A program made the translations under genes and the position numbers. Shown piece after piece: positions 16,151 to 24,313 of a stretch of 64,000 nt of DNA. Source of the DNA: Actinoplanes sp. TBRC 11911 (lineage in GTDB: Bacteria; Actinomycetota; Actinomycetes; Mycobacteriales; Micromonosporaceae); NCBI RefSeq assembly GCF_012933445.1, contig NZ_JABBNC010000011.1, positions 1 through 64,000 of the forward strand, in the 5' to 3' direction. Numbering within the stretch: position 1 is the stretch's first letter; each line of letters opens with the position of its first letter. Below the pieces are notes generated by a model. The model saw only the letters and a list, made by a program, of their open reading frames with translations, did no database searches and was not told the origin of the DNA.

Positions 16151-17791
16151 TCACATGGCTTTGGGGAGGGCTATGCCCAGCAGGGTCAGGCCCGACGCCA
16201 GCGTGCGGGACGTGCGGTCGGCGAGCGCCAAGCGGCTCGCCTGCAGCGGGGGCTCGGCGCGCAGGATGGGGCACTGCTCGTAGAACGCGGAGAACGCCAC
16301 CGCCAACCCGTGCAGGTAGACGGCCAGGCGGTGCGGCTCGCGTGCGTCGATCGCGGCCTGCAACGCGGGCTCGAACGCGAGCACCTTCAACGCCAGGTCG
16401 CGCTCGGCCGGGGCGGTCAGCATGATCGGGCCGGGGGAGAGGGTCGCCTTGGCGAAGAGCGAGCGGATCCGCGCGTAGGCGTACTGCAGGTACGGGCCCG
16501 TGTCGCCGGTCGAGCTCAGCATGCGGTCCCAGTCGAAGACGTAGTCGGAGCGCCGGTCGCCGGCCAGGTCGGCGTACTTGATGGCGCCGATCCCGATGGC
16601 GGCCGACGACGCCCTGGCCGAAGCCTCGTCCAGCAGGTCGGTGAGCTTGATGGTCTCGCCGGTCCGCGTCCGCAGCATCTTGCCGTCGGGGCCGAGCACC
16701 GAGCCGAAGCCGACATGTTCCGCGGTCACGCCGTCGGGCAGCCAGCCCGCCGCGCGCGCCACGGCGTACACCATCCGGAAGTGGGTTTGCTGGGGTGCGC
16801 CGACCACGTAGAGCAACCGGTTCGCGCCGAGGACCCGCGTGCGGTGCCGCAGCGCCGCGAGGTCGGTCGCCGCGTACCCGAAGCCGCCGTCGCTCTTGCG
16901 CACGATCAGCGGAAGCGGATCACCGTCGCGGCCGGTGAAGCCGGGCGGGAACGCGCAGAGGGCGCCCTCGCTCTCGACCAGCAGACCCGAAGCGGTCAGC
17001 TCGTCCACCACGGACCCGAGTTGATCCTGGTAGAAGCTCTCGCCGACGAAGTCACCGGCGGCCAGCGTCACGCCGAGCCGGCCGTACACGTCCAGGAACG
17101 CCCGGTGCGACTGGGTGATCAAGCGTTGCCACAGAGCCCGGCTCTCCGGCTCGCCGGACTGTAACGTGACCACGCGCAGCCGTGACCTCGCACGGAAATC
17201 GTCGTCGTTGTCGAACTTGACCCGGGCCTGCCGATAGAAATCGGTCAGGTCACCGAGCGTGTAGCTGCCGCCGACGCCGCCCAGGTCGGCCAGGTGCTCG
17301 ATCAGCATGCCGAACTGCGTGCCCCAGTCGCCCAGGTGGTTGACCCGGATGACGTCGTGCCCGGCGAACGCGAAGATCCGGGCCAGCGCGTCCCCGATGA
17401 TCGTCGACCGCAGGTGGCCGACGTGCATCTCCTTGGCGGCGTTCGGCCCCGAGTAGTCGATCACCACACGGTCCGGTGTGGACACCGGCGGTACGCCCAG
17501 CCGGTCGTCCAGCCCGTCCAGCGCGGCGGTGATCACGTCGTCGGCGATGGTGAGGTTGAGGAATCCGGGGCCGGACAACGTGATCGAGGCGAGCCCGTCG
17601 AGGTCGGCTTTCGCGGCCACCTCGGCGGCGATGGCCCGGGGCGCGCGGCCGAGTTGCCGGGCCATCGCGAGCGCGGCCCCGGACTGCAGGTCGGCGTGCT
17701 GCGAGACGCGCACGGCGGGATCCACCGGCGCGCCGGCGACGGCCTCGAACGCCGGCGCGAGCCGGTCCGCGAGCAGAACTTCGAAATTCAT
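16151..17791 (-). CDS. argS: arginyl-tRNA synthetase
   Basis: 546 residues, class I. The ArgRS N-terminal domain (NFEVLLADRLAPAF onward) precedes the Rossmann core, with the HIGH-like motif His123-Val-Gly-His126 in AAKEMHVGHLRSTIIGD. The second signature is KMLRTRTGETIKL, the loose KMSKS equivalent of this family. The C-terminal anticodon-binding helical domain ends at LPKAM. It charges tRNA-Arg with arginine using ATP. ATG 17791 is used rather than GTG 17836, because the conserved N-terminal domain starts there. The untranslated leader contains an Arg-rich peptide and a hairpin (17845-17926), suggesting attenuation by Arg-tRNA supply. Confidence 0.95.
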   Translation of the reverse strand: MNFEVLLADRLAPAFEAVAGAPVDPAVRVSQHADLQSGAALAMARQLGRAPRAIAAEVAAKADLDGLASITLSGPGFLNLTIADDVITAALDGLDDRLGVPPVSTPDRVVIDYSGPNAAKEMHVGHLRSTIIGDALARIFAFAGHDVIRVNHLGDWGTQFGMLIEHLADLGGVGGSYTLGDLTDFYRQARVKFDNDDDFRARSRLRVVTLQSGEPESRALWQRLITQSHRAFLDVYGRLGVTLAAGDFVGESFYQDQLGSVVDELTASGLLVESEGALCAFPPGFTGRDGDPLPLIVRKSDGGFGYAATDLAALRHRTRVLGANRLLYVVGAPQQTHFRMVYAVARAAGWLPDGVTAEHVGFGSVLGPDGKMLRTRTGETIKLTDLLDEASARASSAAIGIGAIKYADLAGDRRSDYVFDWDRMLSSTGDTGPYLQYAYARIRSLFAKATLSPGPIMLTAPAERDLALKVLAFEPALQAAIDAREPHRLAVYLHGLAVAFSAFYEQCPILRAEPPLQASRLALADRTSRTLASGLTLLGIALPKAM

Positions 17792-17844
17792 GAGACACCC
17801 ATCGTGTACGCGCGTAGACGGGTCGACCGGCGTCACACGAGGGA

Positions 17845-17865
17845 CCGGCGGGCTCGACCCGCCGG
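17845..17865 (-). terminator. hairpin in the argS leader, probable attenuator
   Basis: On the minus strand CCGGCGGG (17865-17858), a five-base loop TCGAG and CCCGCCGG (17852-17845) form a perfect 8-bp GC stem, 13 bases after the leader-peptide stop and 53 bases before argS. The 5' arm contains CGGCGG, which can also pair with CCGCCG at the end of the leader peptide (17888-17883), giving an alternative antiterminator. No T-tract follows, so the termination strength is uncertain. Confidence 0.55.
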
Positions 17866-17878
17866 GGAAAAGCAGCTT

Positions 17879-17926
17879 TCAGCGGCGGTCGTCGAAACGC
17901 CGGCGTCGCTCACTGAAGCTGACCAT
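17879..17926 (-). CDS. arginine-rich leader peptide of argS
   Basis: A 15-codon open frame reading MVSFSERRRRFDDRR, then TGA. Six of the 15 residues are arginine, with four in a row at codons 7-10 that use CGA, CGC, CGG and CGT, one of each. It lies 87 bases upstream of argS, just before a GC hairpin. This is the arrangement of ribosome-mediated attenuators in amino-acid and synthetase operons. No clear ribosome binding site precedes it, but TACGGT ends seven bases before the ATG, so a leaderless transcript is plausible. It is too short for ordinary gene finding and rests on composition and position. Confidence 0.65.
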   Translation of the reverse strand: MVSFSERRRRFDDRR

Positions 17927-18070
17927 GGCAGCGACCGTACCGCATCCCCGGCACGTGCGGGCGCATTATGCGGCCGAGACGAGGAGATTCTCCGGCGGCA
18001 AGAAATCGGCGCGCTGATCAGAAGCGGCCACTACGCTGAATCAGCACGCCGTCACCCCTCGGAGGCATAG

Positions 18071-18535
18071 ATGATCGTCGTGGAGCGTACGTTCGCCGTC
18101 GTCGCCGCCCCCGGCCCGGTCCTCGGTTATCTGGCCGACTTCGCGAACACGCCGCAGTGGGATCCGGCGGCCTGCAGCACCACGCGCCGCGACGCCGGAC
18201 CGCCCGCGCCCGGATCGTCCTGGCATCACGTGTGCAAGGTCTTCGGGGTGACGGCCGAGCTCACCTACACGCTGGTCACCCGCGAGCCCGGGCGCCTGGT
18301 GTTCCACGGCCGCAACGAGGGCGCCACCTGCGTCGATTCGGTGTGGTTACGCGCGTGCGGCGGCGGGACCGAGGTGACCTTCCGGGTCGAGCTGGAGATG
18401 CACGGCCTGGCGAAGCTGGCCACCCCGGTCCTGAAGGGCGAGTTCGAGAAGCTGGGCGCCGAAGGGTTCACGCGGCTGCGCGCGGTCCTTGACTCGCTGG
18501 CCGCGCCGAGGACCGCCTTCGAGACCTCCACATAG
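18071..18535 (+). CDS. SRPBCC/polyketide cyclase-like protein
   Basis: 154 residues in the START/Bet v1-like fold: IVVERTFAVVAAPGPVLGYL at the first strand, ANTPQWDPAA in the first helices, and a long C-terminal helix (LKGEFEKLGAEGFTRLRAVL). Such proteins bind hydrophobic ligands in a cavity; ligand and role are not known. GGAGG lies six bases before ATG 18071. It is transcribed away from argS, sharing the divergent promoter region. Confidence 0.75.
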   Translation: MIVVERTFAVVAAPGPVLGYLADFANTPQWDPAACSTTRRDAGPPAPGSSWHHVCKVFGVTAELTYTLVTREPGRLVFHGRNEGATCVDSVWLRACGGGTEVTFRVELEMHGLAKLATPVLKGEFEKLGAEGFTRLRAVLDSLAAPRTAFETST

Positions 18536-18658
18536 GGGGTTACGCAAAAGTTTGGGCATCGCGCCGCCCCGATATTCCAAGATGTATACATAGACAGTTA
18601 TGGTTCCTCTCCAGCGTGCTCACGAGGCACGTTCCATCGACACGAGAGGTTCCCCCAC

Positions 18659-20452
18659 ATGACCACCGGTGTTTCGCGGCGGGCCATGCTCGCCGCCTCG
18701 GCCGCCACCGCGGCCGCGCCGTTCGTCCTGTCCGAGGCGGCGCAGGCGCACCCCGGTAAGCCCGGCAAGCCCGAGGCGGACCCGACCTACCACCTCACGG
18801 TGCTGGGCACCTCCGACATCCATGGCAACGTCTACAACTGGGACTACTACCTGGACAAGGAGTACGACGACAGCGCGCACAACGACGTCGGCGTCGCGAA
18901 GGTCGCCACGCTGGTGAACCAGTTGCGTGCCAAGGCTAAGGGCGCCACGCTGCTGCTCGACGCCGGCGACACGATCCAGGGCACTCCGCTGGCGACGTAT
19001 TACGCCAAGCAGGAGCCGATCACCACGACCGGCGAGAAGCACCCGATGGCCCGCGCCATGAACGTGCTCGACTACGACGCCGTGACGCTGGGCAACCACG
19101 AGTTCAACTACGGCCTGCCGCTGCTGAACCTCTGGATCCGTCAGCTCGGCTTCCCCGCGCTGGCCGCCAACGCCGTCAGCGCCAAGAACGGGCGGCCGGC
19201 CTTCACGCCGTACGTCATCAAGAAGGTCGATCTCGGCAAGCACGCGCCGACGCTGCGGGTCGGCATCCTCGGGCTCACCAACCCCGGTGTCGCGATCTGG
19301 GACCGCGGCAACGTGGCGGGCAAGCTCGAGTTCACGGACATGGTCGCGACCGCCGCGAAGTGGGTGCCGGAGATGCGCCGGCGCGGCGCCGACCTCGTGC
19401 TGATCTCGGCGCATGGCGGCGACAGTGGCACCTCCAGCTACGGCCCGGAGCTGCCGAACGAGAACCCGGCCGCGCTGATCGCCCAGCAGGTCCCCGGCAT
19501 CGACGCGATCCTGTTCGGGCACGCCCACCTGGAGATCCCGCAGCGGTTCGTGGCGAACACGAAGACCGGCGCGCAGGTGCTGATGTCCGAGCCGTCGAAG
19601 TGGGGCCAGCGACTCACCAAGATGGACTTCGACCTTCAGCGCGACCACGGAAAGTGGCGGATCACCAGCAAAGCGGCGGCCACGCTGAACACGAACACCG
19701 TGACCGAGGACCCGAAGGTGCTGGCCGCGGTGCGGTCGCAGCACCAGAAGACCGTCGCCTACGTCAACCAGGTCGTCGCCACCTCGACCGAGACGCTGAG
19801 CGCGGCCACCTCGCGGTACGAGGACACCCCGATCCTCGACTACATCAACAAGGTGCAGACCGACACGGTCGCCGCGGCCATGGCCGGCACGGAGTACGCG
19901 GATCTGCCGGTCCTCTCGATCGCGGCGCCGTTCAGCCGCACCGCGGTCTTCCCGCAGGGCGACGTCAAGATCAAGGATGTGGCCGGGCTCTACATCTACG
20001 ACAACACGCTCGAGGGTGTCGTGCTCACCGGTGCCGAGGTCCGGGCGTACCTGGAGTATTCGGCGAAGTTCTTCGTGACGCTCGCGCCGGACGCCCCGAT
20101 CGACGTGAACGCGATAAACGACCCGTCGATCCCGGACTACAACTACGACACGCTGTCCGGCGTCGACTACGACATCGACATCAGCAAGCCGATCGGCTCC
20201 CGGATCACCCGCCTGCAGATCGCCGGCGTGGACGTGGCGGCGGACGCGCGCTTCGTCGTCGCGGTCAACAACTACCGGCGGTCCGGCGGCGGCAACTTCC
20301 CGGGCATCGTCAAGGAGCAGGTCTACAACGCGCAGCAGGAGATCCGCCAGCTCCTGATCGACTGGGCGCAGGCCAAGGGCGCGATCAACCCGGCCGACTT
20401 CTCCACCCGCAACTGGCAGCTGGTCCGGGCCGGCGTCCCCATCCAGTTCTAA
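18659..20452 (+). CDS. Tat-exported 5'-nucleotidase / cyclic phosphodiesterase family phosphatase
   Basis: 597 residues. The N-terminus has a twin-arginine signal (SRRAMLAASAATAAAPFVL). The metallophosphatase domain shows the full set of dinuclear metal motifs: GTSDIHGN, LLDAGDTIQG, LGNHEFNYG, ISAHGGDSG and FGHAHLEIP. The C-terminal 5'-nucleotidase domain, from about residue 340, holds the substrate motif region IAAPFSRTAVFPQGDV and NNYRRSGGGNFPG. The family (UshA, CpdB, YfkN) removes phosphate from nucleotides outside the cell, so the role is probably phosphate or nucleoside scavenging. The ATG follows a GAGAGG site. A 10-bp palindrome at 18582-18591 lies in the leader. A strong hairpin terminator follows. 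Confidence 0.88.
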   Translation: MTTGVSRRAMLAASAATAAAPFVLSEAAQAHPGKPGKPEADPTYHLTVLGTSDIHGNVYNWDYYLDKEYDDSAHNDVGVAKVATLVNQLRAKAKGATLLLDAGDTIQGTPLATYYAKQEPITTTGEKHPMARAMNVLDYDAVTLGNHEFNYGLPLLNLWIRQLGFPALAANAVSAKNGRPAFTPYVIKKVDLGKHAPTLRVGILGLTNPGVAIWDRGNVAGKLEFTDMVATAAKWVPEMRRRGADLVLISAHGGDSGTSSYGPELPNENPAALIAQQVPGIDAILFGHAHLEIPQRFVANTKTGAQVLMSEPSKWGQRLTKMDFDLQRDHGKWRITSKAAATLNTNTVTEDPKVLAAVRSQHQKTVAYVNQVVATSTETLSAATSRYEDTPILDYINKVQTDTVAAAMAGTEYADLPVLSIAAPFSRTAVFPQGDVKIKDVAGLYIYDNTLEGVVLTGAEVRAYLEYSAKFFVTLAPDAPIDVNAINDPSIPDYNYDTLSGVDYDIDISKPIGSRITRLQIAGVDVAADARFVVAVNNYRRSGGGNFPGIVKEQVYNAQQEIRQLLIDWAQAKGAINPADFSTRNWQLVRAGVPIQF

Positions 20453-20462
20453 AACCCTGTCT

Positions 20463-20499
20463 CCCGTACGCCGGTGGACCGTCCCCACCGGCGTACGGG
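20463..20499. terminator. bidirectional terminator between two convergent genes
   Basis: A perfect 15-bp inverted repeat (20463-20477 and 20485-20499, CCCGTACGCCGGTGG and its complement) with a seven-base loop. It sits 10 bases past the nucleotidase stop and 8 bases past the stop of the convergent gene, so it can serve both. Confidence 0.8.
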
Positions 20500-20507
20500 C
20501 CGGGTGG

Positions 20508-21008
20508 TCAGATTTTGCGGACCGGCACCTGCATCTCGGTGACCCACTTGTCGAACTCGCCTGGCGGGCAGTCCAGATACACCTCGCGGGCCATCCCGGG
20601 CTCGACCATGACGTAGCCGTTCTCGTCCACCCAGTCGGCGAGCTTCTGACCGGTGCGGAACGCCTCGGACATCGAGCCCTGGTGCAGCGCGGTGGCCGCG
20701 TGCTCGATCCCGGGCAGCTCCACCACCTCGAACCCGGCGTCCGAACCGACCGTCGCCGGGCCGATCGGGAACGCCGCGTGGCAACGAATCGTCTCGTCGC
20801 CCGGGCCGGCCGGCTCCGGCGTGTAGTACGCGATCGGCGCCCCGGTCATCGCGACCCCGCGCCGGTCCATCAGCTCCATCAGCCGCGGGTACAGCGGGCT
20901 GAGGTTCTCGGTGATCGACGTGGGATCGTCGTAGCTGGTCGCGGTCGCGGAAAGCATCGCCAGGCGGGCCGGCGCGACGTTCTTGAGCACGACGTCTCCG
21001 GTGTCCAT
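20508..21008 (-). CDS. GyrI-like small-molecule effector-binding protein
   Basis: 166 residues, a stand-alone AraC-type effector-binding (GyrI-like/SOUL) domain: an early strand VVLKNVAPARLAMLSATATS, central IAYYTPEPAGPGDETIRCHA, and a late WVDENGYVMVEPGMAREVYL with the conserved Glu/Tyr region. No helix-turn-helix is present. Such domains bind hydrophobic cations or act as toxin or drug sponges when alone. A GAGGGG ribosome binding site precedes ATG 21008. The kinase gene upstream is on the same strand 51 bases away, so they may share a transcript. Confidence 0.7.
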   Translation of the reverse strand: MDTGDVVLKNVAPARLAMLSATATSYDDPTSITENLSPLYPRLMELMDRRGVAMTGAPIAYYTPEPAGPGDETIRCHAAFPIGPATVGSDAGFEVVELPGIEHAATALHQGSMSEAFRTGQKLADWVDENGYVMVEPGMAREVYLDCPPGEFDKWVTEMQVPVRKI

Positions 21009-21059
21009 GTGCCCCTCACTCTCGATCAGCTCAGCCTCCGCCCTGACACCGTGGGAGGG

Positions 21060-22484
21060 TCAACCCCCCAGGTGGGGAAAGATGGCGTTGCCGGCACCGC
21101 CGCCGTCGCCGCCGTCGGTCGGCGTGGGCGGCGGCGTGGTCCCGGTCGGCGGCGTGCTCGGCTCGGTCGTCTTGACCGGCGGCGTCGTCGTCGGCGTGCT
21201 GGTGGGCGTGGTCTTGGCCGGGGTCGGGCTGGTCGACGGCGTGCTGCTCGGCGACAGCGACGGGCTCGGTGAATTCGTCCGCCGCGGGGTGTGCGGCGTC
21301 CCGCCCGGCTGGGCCGGCTGCGTGAAACTGGGCTCGTCGGTCGGCGGCAATGTCTCGTCGAACGGTCCGCCGGACGGCACCGAGGCACTGGGCGCGGCGC
21401 CCTCGCCGCCGACCTTGGCCTTGTCGTCCCCGTTGCCGCTGAGCGCGACCGCGACGCCGAGCCCGCCGGCCAGCACGAGCAGCGCGACCACCGCGACTAA
21501 CAGCGCCTTCTGGCTGCGTGGCGGCCGCTTCATCGGGCCGGTCAGCGGTTCCGGCGCGGGGGAGAACGGCATCTCGCGCGGCACCGTCACGGTCCGGGTC
21601 GGCGTGGCCGGGCTGGACGGGGCGATCAGCGAGGTGCCGGACAGGCGTTTCCAGTCCATCGGGTTGCCGGCCGCGTACGCCGCCTCGGCGAACTCGGCGG
21701 CGGTCTCGAAGCGGTCGCCCGGCTGTTTGGCCATGGCCCGGGCGATGAGCTCGCGCACCGGCGGCGGCACGTGGTCGGGCAGCGGGTCCGGCTCGTCCTC
21801 CAGGTGACGCAGCGCGACCTGCAGCGCGTTGTCGCCGTCGAACGGCGGGTGGCCGGCGATGCAGTGGTACGCCACGGCGCCGAGCGCGTAGATGTCGGTG
21901 GCCGGCGAGACGTTGCCCTTGGCGACCTGCTCCGGGGCCATGTAGAGCGCGGTGCCGACGATCGCGTTGGCCGCGGTCACGCTGGTCACCTGCGCCGAGC
22001 GGGCCACGCCGAAGTCGACCAGCACGACCGCGCCGGTGGGCCGCACGATCAGGTTGCCCGGCTTGACGTCACGGTGGACGGTGCCGGCCTCGTGCGCGGC
22101 GTGCAGCGCCTCGGCCGCCTGCGCCACGATCGACATGGTCTCGGTGACCGGCATCGGGCCCTGCTTGACCCGCACGGAGAGCGGCTCACCCTCCACATAC
22201 GCCATCACCAGGTAGGCGACCTGCTCCTCGTCGTCCTCCTGGGCGCTCGCGTAGTCGTACACCTCGACGACGCCGGGGTGCCGGAACGCGGCCATCATGC
22301 GCGCCTCGCCGTAGAAGCGCGCGGCGAATTCCGGATCGGTCAGCATCGCTGAACGCAGCACTTTGACGGCGATGACGCGGCCGAGCACGACATCGGTGCC
22401 CTTCCAGACGTCACCCATGCCGCCGGTGGCGATGCGCTCGTCCAAGCGGTATCGGTTGCCCAGGAGGTGTCCCGCAGCGAGCAC
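21060..22484 (-). CDS. transmembrane Ser/Thr protein kinase (PknB type)
   Basis: 474 residues. The kinase domain covers residues 1-270: the glycine loop RIATGGMGDVWKG, catalytic Lys in AVKVL, Glu in GEARMMAAF, the catalytic loop HRDVKPGN, and DFGVA for magnesium binding. A juxtamembrane stretch leads to one transmembrane helix (LLVAVVALLVLAGGLGVAVAL). The outer tail of about 110 residues is rich in Pro, Ser and Thr (for example SPSLSPSSTPSTSPTPAKTT) and has no PASTA repeats, so what it senses is unknown. Translation starts at GTG 22484 with AAGG eight bases upstream. Confidence 0.92.
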   Translation of the reverse strand: MLAAGHLLGNRYRLDERIATGGMGDVWKGTDVVLGRVIAVKVLRSAMLTDPEFAARFYGEARMMAAFRHPGVVEVYDYASAQEDDEEQVAYLVMAYVEGEPLSVRVKQGPMPVTETMSIVAQAAEALHAAHEAGTVHRDVKPGNLIVRPTGAVVLVDFGVARSAQVTSVTAANAIVGTALYMAPEQVAKGNVSPATDIYALGAVAYHCIAGHPPFDGDNALQVALRHLEDEPDPLPDHVPPPVRELIARAMAKQPGDRFETAAEFAEAAYAAGNPMDWKRLSGTSLIAPSSPATPTRTVTVPREMPFSPAPEPLTGPMKRPPRSQKALLVAVVALLVLAGGLGVAVALSGNGDDKAKVGGEGAAPSASVPSGGPFDETLPPTDEPSFTQPAQPGGTPHTPRRTNSPSPSLSPSSTPSTSPTPAKTTPTSTPTTTPPVKTTEPSTPPTGTTPPPTPTDGGDGGGAGNAIFPHLGG

Positions 22485-22557
22485 CAGCAGACCTTATCTA
22501 ATCGGTGGCCGCGGACGACCAAGCTCAACGACGCTCAACTGTACGACGAGGGCGCTT

Positions 22558-23133
22558 TCAGCGGGGAGCCAGAGGAGGCACCTTGCGTCCGGCCGCCGAG
22601 TCCTCGATGAGCTGAGCGAGCCGGCGGTCGCGGGTCTCCGGCCGCTTCGCGCTGACCACCCAGTGCACTGCCGAGCGTCGATATGAGGGCGATTGCGCGC
22701 AGAACCACTCCCAGGCGCTGGATCGGGCCCGGAAGGTGTCGATCTGTGCCCGGTCGAAGACGGCCTCGCTGGGCTGCTCGTACGAGTAGACCGCCACCCG
22801 ATCGGGTTTGCGCTGGTCGAACGCCCGCCGCCCGGCCTCGTGCATCAGCCCCTGCTCGGTCAGTTCGGCGATCTTCGCAACGTTGATCTTGCTCCACACG
22901 CTGCCCTTGCGCCGCGGCGTGAACCGCACCTGGTAGCGCTGCTCGTCGATGCCCCGGCCGATGCTGTCGATCCAGCCGAAGCAGAGTGCCTGCTCGATTG
23001 CTTGCGGATGGGTCACCCCGGTACGCCCGCTGCCCTTCTTCCAGTAACCGACAAATAACTCGGGTGCGGTGTCGTGGTGGCGCTCGAACCAAGCGCGCAG
23101 GTCAGCCGCGGTATCGAAGAACTCGGCATCCAT
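22558..23133 (-). CDS. YdeI/OmpD-associated family protein
   Basis: 191 residues. The family pattern is clear: FFDTAADLRAWFERHH at the start, ELFVGYWKKGSG, then HPQAIEQALCFGWIDSIGRG and RYQVRFTPRRKGSVWSKIN, and a C-terminal part RRSAVHWVVSAKRPETRDRR that matches the bacteriocin-protection C-terminal region. The biochemical function is not settled; in Bacillus a YdeI member protects against peptide stress. ATG 23133 starts exactly at the domain; the frame upstream to 23343 is Arg/Gly-rich and not coding. Confidence 0.82.
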   Translation of the reverse strand: MDAEFFDTAADLRAWFERHHDTAPELFVGYWKKGSGRTGVTHPQAIEQALCFGWIDSIGRGIDEQRYQVRFTPRRKGSVWSKINVAKIAELTEQGLMHEAGRRAFDQRKPDRVAVYSYEQPSEAVFDRAQIDTFRARSSAWEWFCAQSPSYRRSAVHWVVSAKRPETRDRRLAQLIEDSAAGRKVPPLAPR

Positions 23134-23189
23134 GTGCCACAGAGTAGGGCCGCCAGGGGTTTTCCGGGCGGCCCGTCGTCTGCGAGGTT

Positions 23190-23642
23190 TCAGCTTTCGC
23201 CGCGAGGAGTGACCACCACCGCGGTGTCGGCCAGCTCGAGTTCCTCCTCCTCGGCCTGGCGTTCCATCGCCGCGCGTGCCGAGCTCGCGGCGGCCCAGCC
23301 GATCGCCACGCCGAGCAGACCGACGCCGGCGACCAGGCCCCACGGGCGGCGGTTCCGGCGCCCGGCCAGCGCGGCGGCGGCCGCGTTGGCCCGATACCAG
23401 GCCTCGTCCGCGGCGTCGCTCGCCTTCGTGCCCAGGTACTGGCCGCGCTTCTCGGCCTTCGCCCGGACCTTCTGGCTCTGCTTGTTCGCCTTCTTGGCGA
23501 TCTTCTGCCCCTTCTTACCGGCTTTGTCGGCTATATCACCAGCGGTCTCCTTGGCACTTTCCCCCGCCGAGGCCATGGCGGACGACAGATAGTCCCAGGC
23601 CTGGGCGGCCGTCCCCTCGCTCTTGCTGCTGGTCGCGAACAT
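23190..23642 (-). CDS. Ala/Lys-rich membrane-anchored protein of unknown function
   Basis: 150 residues. The first 85 residues are amphipathic and rich in Ala, Lys and Gln (KKGQKIAKKANKQSQKVRAK), likely one long helix or coiled coil. One transmembrane helix follows (PWGLVAGVGLLGVAIGWAAA), then an acidic segment EEEELELADTAV. The lysine-rich part could contact nucleic acid or phospholipid head groups, but this is only inference. A strong AGGAGG site precedes the ATG. No family is recognised. Confidence 0.65.
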   Translation of the reverse strand: MFATSSKSEGTAAQAWDYLSSAMASAGESAKETAGDIADKAGKKGQKIAKKANKQSQKVRAKAEKRGQYLGTKASDAADEAWYRANAAAAALAGRRNRRPWGLVAGVGLLGVAIGWAAASSARAAMERQAEEEELELADTAVVVTPRGES

Positions 23643-23936
23643 CTCTCGCTTACCTCCTGGTTCGCCTGCTGTTGTTTACCCTGCCCACCCCGATGGTTCA
23701 GCAAACGTGTCCGTTGTGGACGACGTCACGTTTCGCAAACGACTGGACAGCCACCGGTAGTCTTGACGCGGTTCACACGAGTCACTCAGGTGGCTGCCAG
23801 GTTCGGGCCCTAATCTTTCGGGCAGTTTCACCGAACCTTTCGGGGGTAGTCTCGGCTGCCGCCCGAAGCGCGCGCTAGGGGCACGCGCACCGAAGGAGCG
23901 ACGCCCGGGACTCCGGGCGGGTGGAGGGAAGTTGGC

Positions 23937-24302
23937 GTGACGCTGTCGATAACGACGTCGACGCTTGCCGGCGACGTGGTGGAGGTTTCGCCGCACGGCG
24001 AGATCGACGTCGAGAACGCGTACGAGATCCGCGAGGCCGTGGCCGCGCAGCTCAGCGACGGGCATCTCACCCGTATCGAGCTCAACATGCAGGACGTCAC
24101 CTTTATCGACTCCGTAGGCATCAGTGCCCTCGTAGCCGCTTTCCAGCTAGCAGCCGTCAGCGATGTGAAGCTGATCGTGACCCGGCCGAGCCGGTTCGCG
24201 CATCGTCAGCTTTGGGTGACCGGCCTGCTGGGCCTGTTCGGTAATCCACAGCCGTTCGTCGGGGTGGACTCCACGGAAGAGCCCGCCGTATCGGGGGCGT
24301 GA
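23937..24302 (+). CDS. STAS-domain anti-sigma factor antagonist
   Basis: 121 residues, a single STAS domain of the SpoIIAA/RsbV type: VVEVSPHGEIDVENAYEIRE at the N-terminus and VTFIDSVGISALVAAF around Ser59, the residue phosphorylated by partner kinases in this family. The unphosphorylated form would bind an anti-sigma kinase and free a sigma factor. No such kinase or sigma gene is adjacent, so the partner is elsewhere. GTG 23937 has GGAGGGA nine bases upstream. The 294-base stretch before it (23643-23936) holds no gene and presumably the promoters of this gene and its divergent neighbour. Confidence 0.87.
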   Translation: MTLSITTSTLAGDVVEVSPHGEIDVENAYEIREAVAAQLSDGHLTRIELNMQDVTFIDSVGISALVAAFQLAAVSDVKLIVTRPSRFAHRQLWVTGLLGLFGNPQPFVGVDSTEEPAVSGA

Positions 24303-24313
24303 CCTCCGGCCGC

